Source of the DNA: Neobittarella massiliensis (ex Bilen et al. 2018)
GTDB lineage: Bacteria; Bacillota; Clostridia; Oscillospirales; Ruminococcaceae
Assembly: GCF_900289145.1 (NCBI RefSeq)
Contig: NZ_OKQO01000004.1
Span: forward strand, 62,001 to 126,000
Direction: 5' to 3'
Length of the DNA stretch: 64,000 nucleotides
In this document: positions 14,775 to 23,569 of the stretch, piece by piece
Numbering within the stretch: the first letter of the stretch is position 1
How the letters are laid out: each line of letters begins with the position of its first letter
The notes under the pieces: model-generated
What the model was told of the DNA's origin: nothing
Database searches by the model: none
What the model saw: the letters and a program-made list of their open reading frames with translations, nothing else
Position numbers and translations under genes: made by a program

Positions 14775-16451
14775 ATGCGAAAACTCATCTATCACGATTT
14801 TGTAAACGAGAAGGTGCGGCCTGACGGCACGCTGGAGTCCATCTCCTTTTGCGAGCCGCAGCACTTCAATTTTGCCTTCGATGTCGTCGACCGCCTAGCC
14901 GCGTCCCAACCCGACAAAAAGGCCATGATCTGGCTCTCCGAAAATATGGAGGAGCGGGTGTTCACCTTTGCCGATATGAGCCGCTACTCCTCTATGGCCG
15001 CCAATTATTTTGCCTCGCTGGGCATAGGTAAAGGCGATGTGGTGCTGCTAGTGCTGCGCCGCCACTACCAGTTCTGGTTCACCATCCTGGCGCTGCACAA
15101 GCTGGGGGCTGTAGCGGTCCCCGCCACCGACCAGCTGATGAAAAAAGATTACGTCTACCGCTTTAATGCCGCCAAGGTCAAAGCGGTGGTGGCCACCGCC
15201 CGGGGCGATGTGCTGCAGCATATCGAGGATGCGCTGCCCCAAAGCCCCACCGTACAGGTGAAGGTGGCGGTAAACGGCACCCGCGACGGCTGGGGCGATT
15301 TCGACGGCCAGCTCACCCGGTTTGCCGATACCTTCCCCCGCCCACAGGGGAGTGCCGCCACTGATAACGACGACCCCATGCTCATGTACTTTACCTCCGG
15401 CACCACCTCTTACCCCAAGATCGCCGCCCACAGCTTCACCTACCCGCTGGGCCACGTGGTAACTGCCCGCTGGTGGCACAACGTCGACCCCGACGGGGTG
15501 CATTTCACCATCTCCGACACCGGCTGGGGCAAAGCAGTGTGGGGAAAACTGTACGGCCAGTGGCTGTGTGAAGGCTGTGTCTTCACTTTCGATTTCGACC
15601 GTTTCGACGCCCACCAGATCCTGCCGCTGTTTGCCAAATACAACATCACCACCTTCTGCGCGCCGCCCACCATGTACCGCTTCTTTATCAAAGAAGACCT
15701 CACCCAGTACGATCTGTCGTCGCTGCAGTACTCCAACACCGCCGGCGAGGCCCTGAACCCCGAGGTATATAAGCAGTGGTATAACGCCACCGGCTTAAAG
15801 CTGATGGAGGGTTTTGGCCAGACCGAGACGACCCTCACCATCGGCAATCTCATCGGCATGGAGCCCAGACCCGGCGCCATGGGTAAGCCCAACCCCCAGT
15901 ATGATATCGATATCGTCGCCGCCGACGGCCACAGTGCCGTCCCCGGCGAGATGGGCGAAGTGGTGGTGCGCACCGATAAAGGCCACCCCCACGGCATGTT
16001 TATCGGCTACTATCTCGACGAGGAGAAGACCCGCGCCGCCTGGCACGATGACGTCTATCACACCGGCGATATGGCTTGGCGCGACGAGGACGGCTACTAC
16101 TGGTTCGTGGGCCGCACCGACGATCTCATCAAGTCTTCCGGCTACCGCATCAGCCCCTTCGAGATCGAGAGCGTCATCATGGAGCACCCGGCCGTGCTCG
16201 AGTGTGCCGTTACCGCCGCCCCCGACCCGGTGCGCGGCCAGGTGGTCAAGGCCACCATTGTTCTCACCCGCGGCTACACCGCCGGCGACGACCTCAAAAA
16301 AGAGATACAGACCTACGTCAAGCAAAATACTGCTCCCTACAAATATCCCCGTATCGTCGAGTTCGTCACCGAGCTGCCCAAGACCATCTCCGGCAAGATC
16401 CGCCGGGTCGAGATCCGCGGTGAAAAACAGCAGACACCGCCTGTTGAGTAA
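14775..16451 (+). CDS. AMP-forming acyl-CoA synthetase
   Basis: 558 aa. The adenylate-forming motifs are complete: YFTSGTTSYPK (about 205-215), EGFGQTETT (about 345), YHTGDMAWRDEDGYYWF (about 428), GRTDDLIKSSGYRISPFEIE, and the C-terminal catalytic Lys in TISGKIRR. The enzyme activates a carboxylic acid to acyl-AMP and then acyl-CoA in the cytoplasm. Overall similarity suggests the acetyl/medium-chain (ACSM-like) branch rather than phenylacetate-CoA ligase. Being under an isoleucine-type T-box, it might activate 2-methylbutyrate for reductive isoleucine synthesis; this is inference. It is co-transcribed with the XRE-cupin regulator and followed by a terminator. Confidence 0.9.
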   Translation: MRKLIYHDFVNEKVRPDGTLESISFCEPQHFNFAFDVVDRLAASQPDKKAMIWLSENMEERVFTFADMSRYSSMAANYFASLGIGKGDVVLLVLRRHYQFWFTILALHKLGAVAVPATDQLMKKDYVYRFNAAKVKAVVATARGDVLQHIEDALPQSPTVQVKVAVNGTRDGWGDFDGQLTRFADTFPRPQGSAATDNDDPMLMYFTSGTTSYPKIAAHSFTYPLGHVVTARWWHNVDPDGVHFTISDTGWGKAVWGKLYGQWLCEGCVFTFDFDRFDAHQILPLFAKYNITTFCAPPTMYRFFIKEDLTQYDLSSLQYSNTAGEALNPEVYKQWYNATGLKLMEGFGQTETTLTIGNLIGMEPRPGAMGKPNPQYDIDIVAADGHSAVPGEMGEVVVRTDKGHPHGMFIGYYLDEEKTRAAWHDDVYHTGDMAWRDEDGYYWFVGRTDDLIKSSGYRISPFEIESVIMEHPAVLECAVTAAPDPVRGQVVKATIVLTRGYTAGDDLKKEIQTYVKQNTAPYKYPRIVEFVTELPKTISGKIRRVEIRGEKQQTPPVE

Positions 16452-16499
16452 ACAGCAAGCCGCACCCCAAAACACCGCGCCCCGCGCACGGTGACAAAC

Positions 16500-16545
16500 C
16501 AAAAGAGAGAGCCAGACCGGTCACCGGTCTGGCTCTCTCTTTTTT
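16500..16545. terminator. Strong terminator between acyl-CoA synthetase and AGCS symporter genes
   Basis: AAAAGAGAGAGCCAGACCGG and CCGGTCTGGCTCTCTCTTTT form a near-perfect inverted repeat followed by TTTTTT on the plus strand. It can also serve the convergent symporter gene. Confidence 0.9.
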
Positions 16546-16708
16546 CTGTCTGTCGTTTTCCGTATAGACTGGCTATACCGCAAGACCCCAAAAGGGGAGA
16601 TAAGCGCCTTTTATAAAGTCGTTTCTCTATCAGGCCGCGTCCGCTTGGCGGCCCATCCGCAGCCATACCGCCCAGCCCACAGCCATAAAGCTATAGAGAT
16701 ACGCGCGG

Positions 16709-18091
16709 TCAGTGCTGCGCGGCACCGGCTCTGGCAGCCAGCGGGTTTTGCCGGTAGTCACGGTACAGCTTGGCCACCATACCGCTCATAGCCAGCAGGC
16801 CGATACAGTTGGGGATGACCATCAGTCCGTTAAACATGTCAGCCATGGACCAAACCAGCTGCACCTTTAGCAGCGAGCCCAAAAATACGAATACCAGTAC
16901 CAGTGCCGCATACACCTTCACACCTTTTTGTCCAAACAGGTAGCGGATGTTCTGCTCGCCAAAAAAGTACCAGCCGACGATGGTAGAAAAAGCAAAAAAC
17001 AGCAGGCATACGGCGATAAAGATCTCACCGGCGCCCCCCAGCACCGACGAAAATGCCGCCTGGGTCAGGTTGATGCCGTCCAGGCCGCCACCGGCCAGCC
17101 CGGAGGAGATGATCACCAGCGCCGTCAGGGTCAGCACCACAAAGGTGTCGATGAAGACTCCCATCATGGCCATCAGGCCCTGGTCACAGGGGTGCTCCAC
17201 CTTAGCCAGCGCGTGGGCGTGCGGAGTAGAACCCATGCCCGCCTCGTTAGAGAACAGACCCCGCGCCACCCCGTAGCGGATGGCCTTTTGCACCGCTACT
17301 CCTACGGCGCCGCCGGCGATGGCCCCCGGTGCAAAGGCCCCTACAAAGATCTGGCCAAAGGCGCCGGGCAGCGCCCGCGCGTTGATGGCCAGCACCACCA
17401 CGCAGCCGGCAATGTACACCAGCGCCATAAAAGGTACGATCTTTTCAGTCAGCGAGGCGATGCGCCGCACCCCGCCGATGAACACAAAGCCGCAGACCAG
17501 CGCCAGCAGCGCGCCCACCACCCATTTGTTGGCGCCGAACGCAGTGGCAAAGGCGCTCGAGATCGAGTTTGACTGCACCATATTGCCCATAAAACCCAGA
17601 GCCAAGATCAAAAATACCGAAAAGCAGGCGGCCAGTACCTTGCCAAAACGACCGGTAAATTTGGCCCGGATGTAGTACACCGGCCCGCCGGTCACGGTGC
17701 CGTCCTCTGAGACATGGCGGTACTTCTGGGCCAAGGTGGCCTCGGCAAAAATGGTGGCCATCCCCAAAAATGCCGAGATCCACATCCAGAAAATGGCCCC
17801 CGGTCCGCCCATCACAATGGCCGTAGCAGCCCCGGCCAGGTTTCCGGTGCCGATCTGGGCGGCCACCGCTGTGGCCAGCGACTGAAACGAGCTCATACCG
17901 CCCTTACCAGCCGCCCCACCGCGCAGTTTGATCTTTGAAAATACTGCTTTAAAGCTGGCGGCAAACTTGGTCACCTGCACCAACCGCAGCCGCACCGTAA
18001 AGTAGATGCCGGTACCGCACAAAAGCACCAGCAAAAAGAAGTCCCACATAAAGTCGTTGACGAACTTGACGATCGCCTCTACCCATTCCAT
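16709..18091 (-). CDS. Alanine/glycine:cation symporter (AGCS) family protein
   Basis: 460 aa from ATG 18091 (GAGGGGTG upstream). About eleven transmembrane helices are visible. Family motifs include FQSLATAVAAQIGTGNLAG with the conserved GTGN, GGPGAIFWMWISAFLGMAT, and GLFSNEAGMGSTPHAHA. AGCS proteins take up L-alanine, glycine or other small neutral amino acids with sodium or protons. The length is normal. It has its own consensus promoter. It is divergently arranged relative to nothing functional; the Rrf2 gene upstream is terminated separately. Confidence 0.94.
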   Translation of the reverse strand: MEWVEAIVKFVNDFMWDFFLLVLLCGTGIYFTVRLRLVQVTKFAASFKAVFSKIKLRGGAAGKGGMSSFQSLATAVAAQIGTGNLAGAATAIVMGGPGAIFWMWISAFLGMATIFAEATLAQKYRHVSEDGTVTGGPVYYIRAKFTGRFGKVLAACFSVFLILALGFMGNMVQSNSISSAFATAFGANKWVVGALLALVCGFVFIGGVRRIASLTEKIVPFMALVYIAGCVVVLAINARALPGAFGQIFVGAFAPGAIAGGAVGVAVQKAIRYGVARGLFSNEAGMGSTPHAHALAKVEHPCDQGLMAMMGVFIDTFVVLTLTALVIISSGLAGGGLDGINLTQAAFSSVLGGAGEIFIAVCLLFFAFSTIVGWYFFGEQNIRYLFGQKGVKVYAALVLVFVFLGSLLKVQLVWSMADMFNGLMVIPNCIGLLAMSGMVAKLYRDYRQNPLAARAGAAQH

Positions 18092-18146
18092 TTTCGTACA
18101 CCCCTCTATCTTTTCTGCCCGGTGCGTACCGGGCGCGACAGCTTTT

Positions 18147-18175
18147 ATTATAGCAACCGGGCGCACGGTTGTCTA
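18147..18175 (-). promoter_or_regulatory. Sigma-A promoter of the AGCS symporter
   Basis: Minus strand TAGACA (18170-18175), 17-nt spacer, TATAAT (18147-18152). Confidence 0.8.
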
Positions 18176-18217
18176 TGATGTACACACACTTGTGTGCATA
18201 TATTGGACAAAGACACA

Positions 18218-18246
18218 AAAAAAGAGAGCCGCGGCTCTCTTTTTTA
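18218..18246. terminator. Terminator after the Rrf2 regulator
   Basis: AAAAAAAGAGAGCC and GGCTCTCTTTTTT form a compact palindromic hairpin with T-runs on both strands; on the minus strand it ends the Rrf2 transcript. Confidence 0.75.
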
Positions 18247-18278
18247 ACGTTTTTGCACGCCATCGATCCAACTTACGG

Positions 18279-18716
18279 TTACGGTGCACAGGCAGCGCAT
18301 TTTTCCTGCTGGATCTGCACCAGGTCCTGCAGGGTGATCCCGTCCACTACGCCGTTTACCGCATCGTAAATGCGCTGGTATACCTCTACCGTGGCGCACT
18401 GACCAAAGCGGCCGCACTGGTTTTCTCCAGTTTCCAAGCAGGTCACCGGCGCCAGTTCGCCCTCCATCTGCCGCAAGATCTCGCCCACGGTATACGCCTC
18501 CGGCGACCGGGTCAGGCTGTAGCCGCCCTGTGGGCCACGGGCACTGCGCACAAAGCCGGCCCGGCTCAGCTGGGTAATGATCTGTTCCAAATATTTTTCC
18601 GATATCTGCTGCCGCTGGGCCACCGCCCGTATCGACACCCGGCCCCCCTCAGCCGTGTGTATGGCCAAATCGAGCATCAGCCGCAGAGCGTACCGCCCTT
18701 TGGTCGAGATCTTCAT
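18279..18716 (-). CDS. Rrf2 family transcriptional regulator (IscR/CymR-like)
   Basis: 145 aa beginning MKISTKGRYALRLMLDLA, the standard Rrf2 opening. The winged helix (residues 10-80) includes SEKYLEQIITQLSRAGFV and SARGPQGGYSL. Three Cys follow (CLETGENQC...GQC, about residues 96, 104, 110), the spacing used by IscR-type proteins for an iron-sulfur cluster. It may therefore sense Fe-S or cysteine status. The divergent neighbour is O-acetylhomoserine sulfhydrylase, a sulfur assimilation gene, and both promoters carry GGAATAAG. This makes it a CymR-like sulfur regulator or an IscR-like one; the cysteines favour the latter. Confidence 0.88.
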   Translation of the reverse strand: MKISTKGRYALRLMLDLAIHTAEGGRVSIRAVAQRQQISEKYLEQIITQLSRAGFVRSARGPQGGYSLTRSPEAYTVGEILRQMEGELAPVTCLETGENQCGRFGQCATVEVYQRIYDAVNGVVDGITLQDLVQIQQEKCAACAP

Positions 18717-18787
18717 GGTAAGTCCCCCATCCAGATGGCCCGCCGTGTGCTGGGCAGGCCCATATCATACAAAAATTCTATGGAATA

Positions 18788-18816
18788 AGTATACCGCAGG
18801 GGTGGGGGGAAGTCAA
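18788..18816 (-). promoter_or_regulatory. Promoter of the Rrf2 gene
   Basis: Minus strand TTGACT (18811-18816), 17-nt spacer, TATACT (18788-18793). The -10 overlaps a GGAATAAG motif (18782-18789), a possible autoregulatory operator. Confidence 0.75.
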
Positions 18817-18838
18817 ATCGCGTCCCGTCAAAAAGGGC

Positions 18839-18867
18839 TTGACTTTGATAGGGGAGACAGGTATGAT
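18839..18867 (+). promoter_or_regulatory. Promoter of the sulfhydrylase transcript
   Basis: TTGACT (18839-18844), 17-nt spacer, TATGAT (18862-18867). A second GGAATAAG (18898-18905) lies just downstream of the expected start. Confidence 0.75.
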
Positions 18868-18921
18868 ATAAATCATATTAAAATAATAGGAATTATAGGA
18901 ATAAGATCCGGAGGTGTCGCC

Positions 18922-18984
18922 GTGTACCACAAAATATGGTTGCTGCCCCGCTTTTTTGCGGCGGGGCGCATGTGTGGGCGCTGA
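18922..18984 (+). CDS. Possible 20-aa leader peptide before the sulfhydrylase gene
   Basis: GTG at 18922 is preceded by CCGGAGGTGTCGCC, a strong ribosome binding site. The frame reads [20 protein letters not shown] and stops at TGA 18982. It overlaps a GC hairpin (GCCCCGC/GCGGGGC, about 18950-18967) and ends 94 nt before the sulfhydrylase start. The Met-Cys pair close to the stop would suit a sulfur-amino-acid responsive leader. No homologue is known to me; the evidence is the ribosome binding site and position only. Confidence 0.4.
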   Translation: MYHKIWLLPRFFAAGRMCGR

Positions 18985-19078
18985 TCGCGCTTTATACGCT
19001 GGCTCCGGCAGCGACTTATTCGCCCCATACATTGCCGGTCATCCCCGTCCGGCCAACTGCAGAAATGAGGAATACACC

Positions 19079-20362
19079 GTGAACGACACCTATCACTTCG
19101 AGACGATACAGCTACATGCCGGTCAGGAACATCCCGACCCGGCCACCGGCGCCCGCGCTGTGCCCATCTATCAGAGCGCCTCCTTCGTGTTCGAAAATTG
19201 TCGGCAGGCGGCCGCCCGCTTTGACCTGTCCGAGCCGGGCAACATCTACGGCCGTCTTACCGGCCCCACCCAAGAGGTCTTTGAGCGCCGTATGGCTGCA
19301 CTCGAGCAGGGAGCAGGGGCGCTGGCGCTGTCCTCCGGCGCGGCAGCGGTCACCTACGCACTGCAGGGCCTGGCGGCCTGCGGCGACCATATCGTGGCCG
19401 CCAACACCCTCTACGGCGGCAGTTACAACCTGTTGGCCCACACGCTGCCGGCCTACGGCATCACCACCACTTTCGTCGACCCCCACCTGCCCGAAAATTT
19501 CGAGCGGGCCATTACCCCCCGCACCAAAGCGGTATTTCTCGAGAGCTTGGGCAACCCCAACTGCAGCCTCATCGATATCCGCGCAGTGGCGGCCATCGCC
19601 CATCGCCACGGTATCCCGCTGGTGGTCGACAACACCTTTGCCACCCCGTACCTGTTTCGCCCTATCGAGCACGGGGCCGATATTGTCGTCCACTCGGCCA
19701 CCAAATTTATCGGCGGCCACGGCACCGCCATCGGCGGAGTCATCGTCGACAGCGGCAAGTTCGACTGGAGCGCATCCGGTCGCTTTCCCGCGCTCACCCA
19801 GCCCGATCCCAGCTATCACGGGGTCTGCTTTGCCAAAGCCGCCGGCCCGGCTGCCTATATTGCCCGGTTGCGGGCGGTGCTGCTGCGCGATACCGGCGCC
19901 ACGCTCTCTCCCTTCCATGCCTTTTTATTTCTGCAGGGGCTCGAGACGCTCTCGCTGCGGGTAGAGCGGCATGTGCAAAATGCTACCCGGGTGGCGCAAT
20001 TCTTGCAGCGCCGCCCCGAGATCGCCCGGGTAAATTATCCCTCTCTGCCCAGCAGCCCCTATTTCCCGCTGGCCCAGCGCGACTTTCCCCGCGGCACCGG
20101 TTCCATCTTTACCGTCGAGCTGGCCGGCGGTGAAACAGCCGCCAAGCGCTTCATCGACCATCTGCAGCTGTTTTCACTGCTGGCCAACGTGGCCGATGTC
20201 AAGTCGCTCATTATCCATCCCGCCTCCACCACCCACGCCCAGATGACCGGGGAGGAGCTGCTTGGGTGCGGCATAACGCCCGGCACAGTGCGGCTGTCGG
20301 TGGGCACCGAGCACATCGACGATCTGCTGGCCGATATCAGCCAGTCCCTGGCCGAGCTGTAG
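19079..20362 (+). CDS. metY: O-acetylhomoserine sulfhydrylase (PLP-dependent)
   Basis: 427 aa from GTG 19079 (GAGGAA upstream), a length typical of this enzyme. It belongs to the Cys/Met metabolism PLP family: [53 protein letters not shown], and the PLP lysine in [11 protein letters not shown]. The insertion [16 protein letters not shown] is characteristic of the sulfhydrylase branch. It makes homocysteine from O-acetylhomoserine and sulfide. It lies divergent to the Rrf2 regulator, which may control it, and carries a leader of about 210 nt with a possible leader peptide. Cystathionine gamma-synthase is less likely because those proteins are shorter. Confidence 0.92.
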   Translation: MNDTYHFETIQLHAGQEHPDPATGARAVPIYQSASFVFENCRQAAARFDLSEPGNIYGRLTGPTQEVFERRMAALEQGAGALALSSGAAAVTYALQGLAACGDHIVAANTLYGGSYNLLAHTLPAYGITTTFVDPHLPENFERAITPRTKAVFLESLGNPNCSLIDIRAVAAIAHRHGIPLVVDNTFATPYLFRPIEHGADIVVHSATKFIGGHGTAIGGVIVDSGKFDWSASGRFPALTQPDPSYHGVCFAKAAGPAAYIARLRAVLLRDTGATLSPFHAFLFLQGLETLSLRVERHVQNATRVAQFLQRRPEIARVNYPSLPSSPYFPLAQRDFPRGTGSIFTVELAGGETAAKRFIDHLQLFSLLANVADVKSLIIHPASTTHAQMTGEELLGCGITPGTVRLSVGTEHIDDLLADISQSLAEL

Positions 20363-20461
20363 CCGCCACGGCGTCAGCTCCAACTCTAGCACCAGCACCA
20401 GCACACAGCGCCACCATACAGCAAACAGTATCCCGGCCGCGGACCGGCCAGTTGCCCAATA

Positions 20462-20502
20462 AAAAGAGGACCGGCTGCTTTAATAAGCAGTCGGTCCTCT
20501 TC
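20462..20502. terminator. Terminator between the sulfhydrylase and EIIC-EAL genes
   Basis: AAGAGGACCGGCTGCTT and AAGCAGTCGGTCCTCTT form a long stem with a TAAT loop and one mismatch; T-rich on the plus strand, A-rich upstream, so it can serve both convergent genes. Confidence 0.85.
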
Positions 20503-20536
20503 TTTCTTCTATATACTGGATACCGGTAAGCGCACG

Positions 20537-22621
20537 CTACTGCCGGGGAGAAACGGCAACCCGCTCCGCCTGTTCACGGCAGTAATCCACAAAGTCGCTG
20601 TAGGGCAGCGCCGGGCTGTACAGGTACCCCTGATAGTACTGGCAGCCCAGTTCCAAAAGCACCTGGCGGGTCTCCTCAGTCTCTACCATCTCGGCAGTCA
20701 CGCCAAAATCCAGCGCCCGCCCCAGCTCCACGATCGATCCCACGATATCCCGGCAGCGGGGATTGTGCAGTACCTGCTGCACCAAACTGCCGTCGAGTTT
20801 TACATAGGCGAACAGGTTTTCCCGCAGATACTCCAGCGAGGTCTGTCCCATGCCAAAATCGTCAATGGCCATGCGAATGCCGTTTTGCCGCAACAGTTCA
20901 ATGTTGGGGGCGATCTGGACAAAGTCCCCCAGCGCGCTCTCCTCGGTCACCTCCAACACCAGCTGGTGGTTCACCCCGTAGCTGGCCGCCCCCGAGATGA
21001 TCTGCTCGGTAAAGCTGGTGTCGTCCAGCTGGGCAGCGGTAATGTTTACCGAGATCGTAAACGCCGGCCCCATCTGCGCCCGCAGCTCGCCAATATCCCG
21101 GCATACCCGGTGTAAGATCAACCGCGTCAGCGCGTCAAAACAGCCCACCTGCTGGGCCAGCGCAATAGCCAGTGGCGGGTAGATGAGCTGCCCGGCATAC
21201 TGCCAGCGCAGCAGCGCCTCGGCTCCCACCACCCGCTCTTTTGCATCGAGCTGGGGCTGGTAAAACACCGGTACCTGCCCGTTTTGCACGTCCAGCTGCA
21301 GCTGGGCGGCCATAGCTTTGGCCGCCGCCCCAGTCTCGTCGGCGCGCTCCAAATAATCCGGTCGCAGGTGGCGCTGTTCGTCGCGGCGAAAGCGCTCGGT
21401 CAGGTCTTTGGCCATAAAGCCCGCCCGGTGGCGCTGCAGCTGCACCGCCAGGTGCACAAACGGCAGGTACAGCAGCGTGCCCACCACCAAAATAGCCAGC
21501 TGTAGTACAGCGCCGGTCCACGAGCCGGTCGCCAGGTATCCGCTAAAAAATACCGGTGTGGTCCAGCCCACCTCGCTCACTGCCATCGGCACCAGTCCCA
21601 GCGCCACCGCCCCGTAGGCCATCAGTGTCGATACCAGCGGAGTCAAAACGAACGGCAGCGCCAATATGGGGTTGAGCACCACCGGCAGACCAAACACCAG
21701 GATCTCGTTGATGTTAAACAGCGACAGCCCCAGCGAGGAGCGCACCAGGTCCCGGTGCCGCTGCTGGCGCGATCCCAGCAGCAGCGCCAACACCAGGCAC
21801 AGTGCCGAGCCGCTGCCGCCGATGCTGGCAAAGGTGTCTAAAAACGATTTGGTGATGATCGCCCCATCGCCCTGCACCAGCAGCGTTTTGGCCACCTGGT
21901 CCAGCGCATTGCCGCCGTGCACGCCCAGCACCCACAGGCCATTTTGCACCGCCGTAAACGACAGTCCCGCCCCCAGGTTGGTGTGGGTGCCGCCAAACAG
22001 TGATACCAGCGCCTGTGAGATCAGCTGGTTCAAGTTGCCCACGCCGCCCAGCCAGTACAGCAGCAAATGCCCACAGCCAAACACCAGCACGCACACAAAG
22101 GTGGGCAGTATGGCCCGCACGCTGGTAAAGTACGCCGCAGTAGACCGCCCCGCCGGCATCGGCTTGCCCCGCCGTACGCCGGTCAAAAACAAAAATAGCC
22201 GGGTGGCCAGCACCGCGCATAACATAGCGGTGAAAACGCCGATGGTGCCAAAGCAGTCGATGTCCAGCGTATCGCCAAAGGTGGCCACAAAACAGGCCAG
22301 CGCCGTCACCATGGCCGGCACCTGGATGCCGCTGGGCGACGGCGCCACCTCGGCGCAGTAGTAATAGCTGATGGCCAGCACCAGATACACCGATAAAAAA
22401 CCGATGGTGGCGTCAAAGATGAGGTCCAGCAGCTGCGACAACACCCCACCGGCAAAGCTGTGCAGCCAACTCTGCAGGGCGGGGATGGGAAAGCTGTTGA
22501 TGAGCAGCGCCACCGATCCAGCCAGCACCGCCGGGGTAATGAGCAAAAATCCCTTTTTGATGGACGAGAACACCGGGTTGCGCTCCATTTTATATATGAA
22601 AAGCAGCAACTTTTCGTACAT
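20537..22621 (-). CDS. PTS EIIC-like membrane domain fused to an EAL c-di-GMP phosphodiesterase
   Basis: 694 aa from ATG 22621 (GGGAGG 7 nt upstream). Residues 1 to about 415 form a cellobiose-type PTS EIIC membrane domain with about ten helices (GFLLITPAVLAGSVALLI, LFNINEILVFGLPVVLNPILALP in pieces). Residues about 450-690 form an EAL domain. The catalytic set is present: EALLRW, SVNITAAQL, LEVTEES, DDFGMGQTSL, YVKLDGSLV, VETEETRQ and YYQGYLYSPAL, so phosphodiesterase activity is expected. No EIIA or EIIB domain or gene is nearby, so the EIIC part is probably a sugar sensor rather than a transporter. It is a single gene with a terminator on its 3' side. Confidence 0.9.
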   Translation of the reverse strand: MYEKLLLFIYKMERNPVFSSIKKGFLLITPAVLAGSVALLINSFPIPALQSWLHSFAGGVLSQLLDLIFDATIGFLSVYLVLAISYYYCAEVAPSPSGIQVPAMVTALACFVATFGDTLDIDCFGTIGVFTAMLCAVLATRLFLFLTGVRRGKPMPAGRSTAAYFTSVRAILPTFVCVLVFGCGHLLLYWLGGVGNLNQLISQALVSLFGGTHTNLGAGLSFTAVQNGLWVLGVHGGNALDQVAKTLLVQGDGAIITKSFLDTFASIGGSGSALCLVLALLLGSRQQRHRDLVRSSLGLSLFNINEILVFGLPVVLNPILALPFVLTPLVSTLMAYGAVALGLVPMAVSEVGWTTPVFFSGYLATGSWTGAVLQLAILVVGTLLYLPFVHLAVQLQRHRAGFMAKDLTERFRRDEQRHLRPDYLERADETGAAAKAMAAQLQLDVQNGQVPVFYQPQLDAKERVVGAEALLRWQYAGQLIYPPLAIALAQQVGCFDALTRLILHRVCRDIGELRAQMGPAFTISVNITAAQLDDTSFTEQIISGAASYGVNHQLVLEVTEESALGDFVQIAPNIELLRQNGIRMAIDDFGMGQTSLEYLRENLFAYVKLDGSLVQQVLHNPRCRDIVGSIVELGRALDFGVTAEMVETEETRQVLLELGCQYYQGYLYSPALPYSDFVDYCREQAERVAVSPRQ

Positions 22622-22663
22622 GACCAGCCCTCCCATCCTCAATAAAATAGATACCTATCCTAC

Positions 22664-22669
22664 AGTATA
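22664..22669 (-). promoter_or_regulatory. Probable -10 box of the EIIC-EAL gene
   Basis: Minus strand TATACT, about 43 bp before the ATG. The -35 region (TTCGAC with a 19-nt spacer) is poor, so an activator may be needed. Confidence 0.4.
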
Positions 22670-22689
22670 CCAGATGTGACCGGTAAAAG

Positions 22690-23490
22690 TCGAACCATGT
22701 TTTTACCAAATATCGGAAAGTTGCTGCTTTTTAATGCCAAAACAGTGTTTTTTTGGCCCTCATCTCCAAAAAATATGCCGGTGGGCGGCAGGCCGTGATG
22801 CGACAACATGGGTCAGATCACAGCCGTCTCGGCCTTTATCACCGCCGGCAGTGACGGCCGCTCCCGCAGGTGTTTCTCCTTTGGTGGGTTCCTCTATGTG
22901 CCCGCGGACTCCTATCCAGGCAGCTGTGCTTTAGACCGCAGCGCTCCCGGTACGAATACCTGCGCGGCCCGCCCAGAGAGCAAACTGCCGCCCAAAATAC
23001 CGGCCGCATCGGTCGCTCTTTTTTACCCTCCGTCCGTGGCTCGTCCAGCGCTCCGCCGCAGTGGGTACAGCCGCCTTTTTACCTGTAACCGCCTGCTTTT
23101 CCCGGCCCCCTACACATTTTTCTAAAACTTCGGTACCGCGCTGTTTTAAAGGCGATAGTGGTATCTTTTCCACCGCCGTCAAGGTATCTCTGCGGCAGCT
23201 ATCGTCAAGTGCGCCGTCTCTCACCGTGCAGATATCCCCATATCCCCGGTGCTCCTCCATGCTTACCCAGGCGCCGCACTGTCACCAGTTGCCAAAAGGC
23301 GGTCGCGGTAAAAAATCGCCGCCATCACTAAAAAAGGGGCTTATCAGTGGCCGACAGGCAGCTGCCTGCCCATCGCTGCCCGTTATGATCACCGGCAAAT
23401 GTCTATTTGGCGGCATAAAACGGCCGCTTGTCCGGCTGCATTCACCGCTGCTGTCCGGCCGTTATCCTGCCCGCGCACCGCCCCTGTCGG
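22690..23490. other. Gene-poor stretch of about 800 bp
   Basis: No open frame here has a ribosome binding site or a recognisable product; the longer open frames arise from high GC. A 14-bp perfect palindrome, CAGGCAGCTGCCTG (23355-23368), and a GGCGG...CCGCC hairpin with an A-rich loop (about 23302-23327) are the only structures noticed. No tRNA or known riboswitch motif was seen. Confidence 0.5.
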
Positions 23491-23496
23491 TATAAA

Positions 23497-23529
23497 AAGA
23501 GCACTGCCTTTTGGCAGTGCTCTTTTTTA
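23497..23529. terminator. Terminator after the MacAB-like operon
   Basis: AAAAAGAGCACTGCC and GGCAGTGCTCTTTTTT form a strong symmetric hairpin 40 bp beyond the permease stop on the minus strand. Confidence 0.85.
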
Positions 23530-23569
23530 TGTCGTGCAGAGTGCTGATCACCCCTACAAGCGGGCAGTT

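Noticed and set aside
18914-19078. N-terminal extension of the sulfhydrylase from the GTG at 18914
   Set aside because: The family protein begins near the GTG at 19079, which has its own GAGGAA; the extension would add 55 residues of unrelated sequence over a hairpin.
22808-23495. Several 70-145 aa open frames in the gap after the EIIC-EAL gene
   Set aside because: None has a ribosome binding site, membrane or domain signature, or codon pattern like the neighbours; the gap is reported as gene-poor instead.
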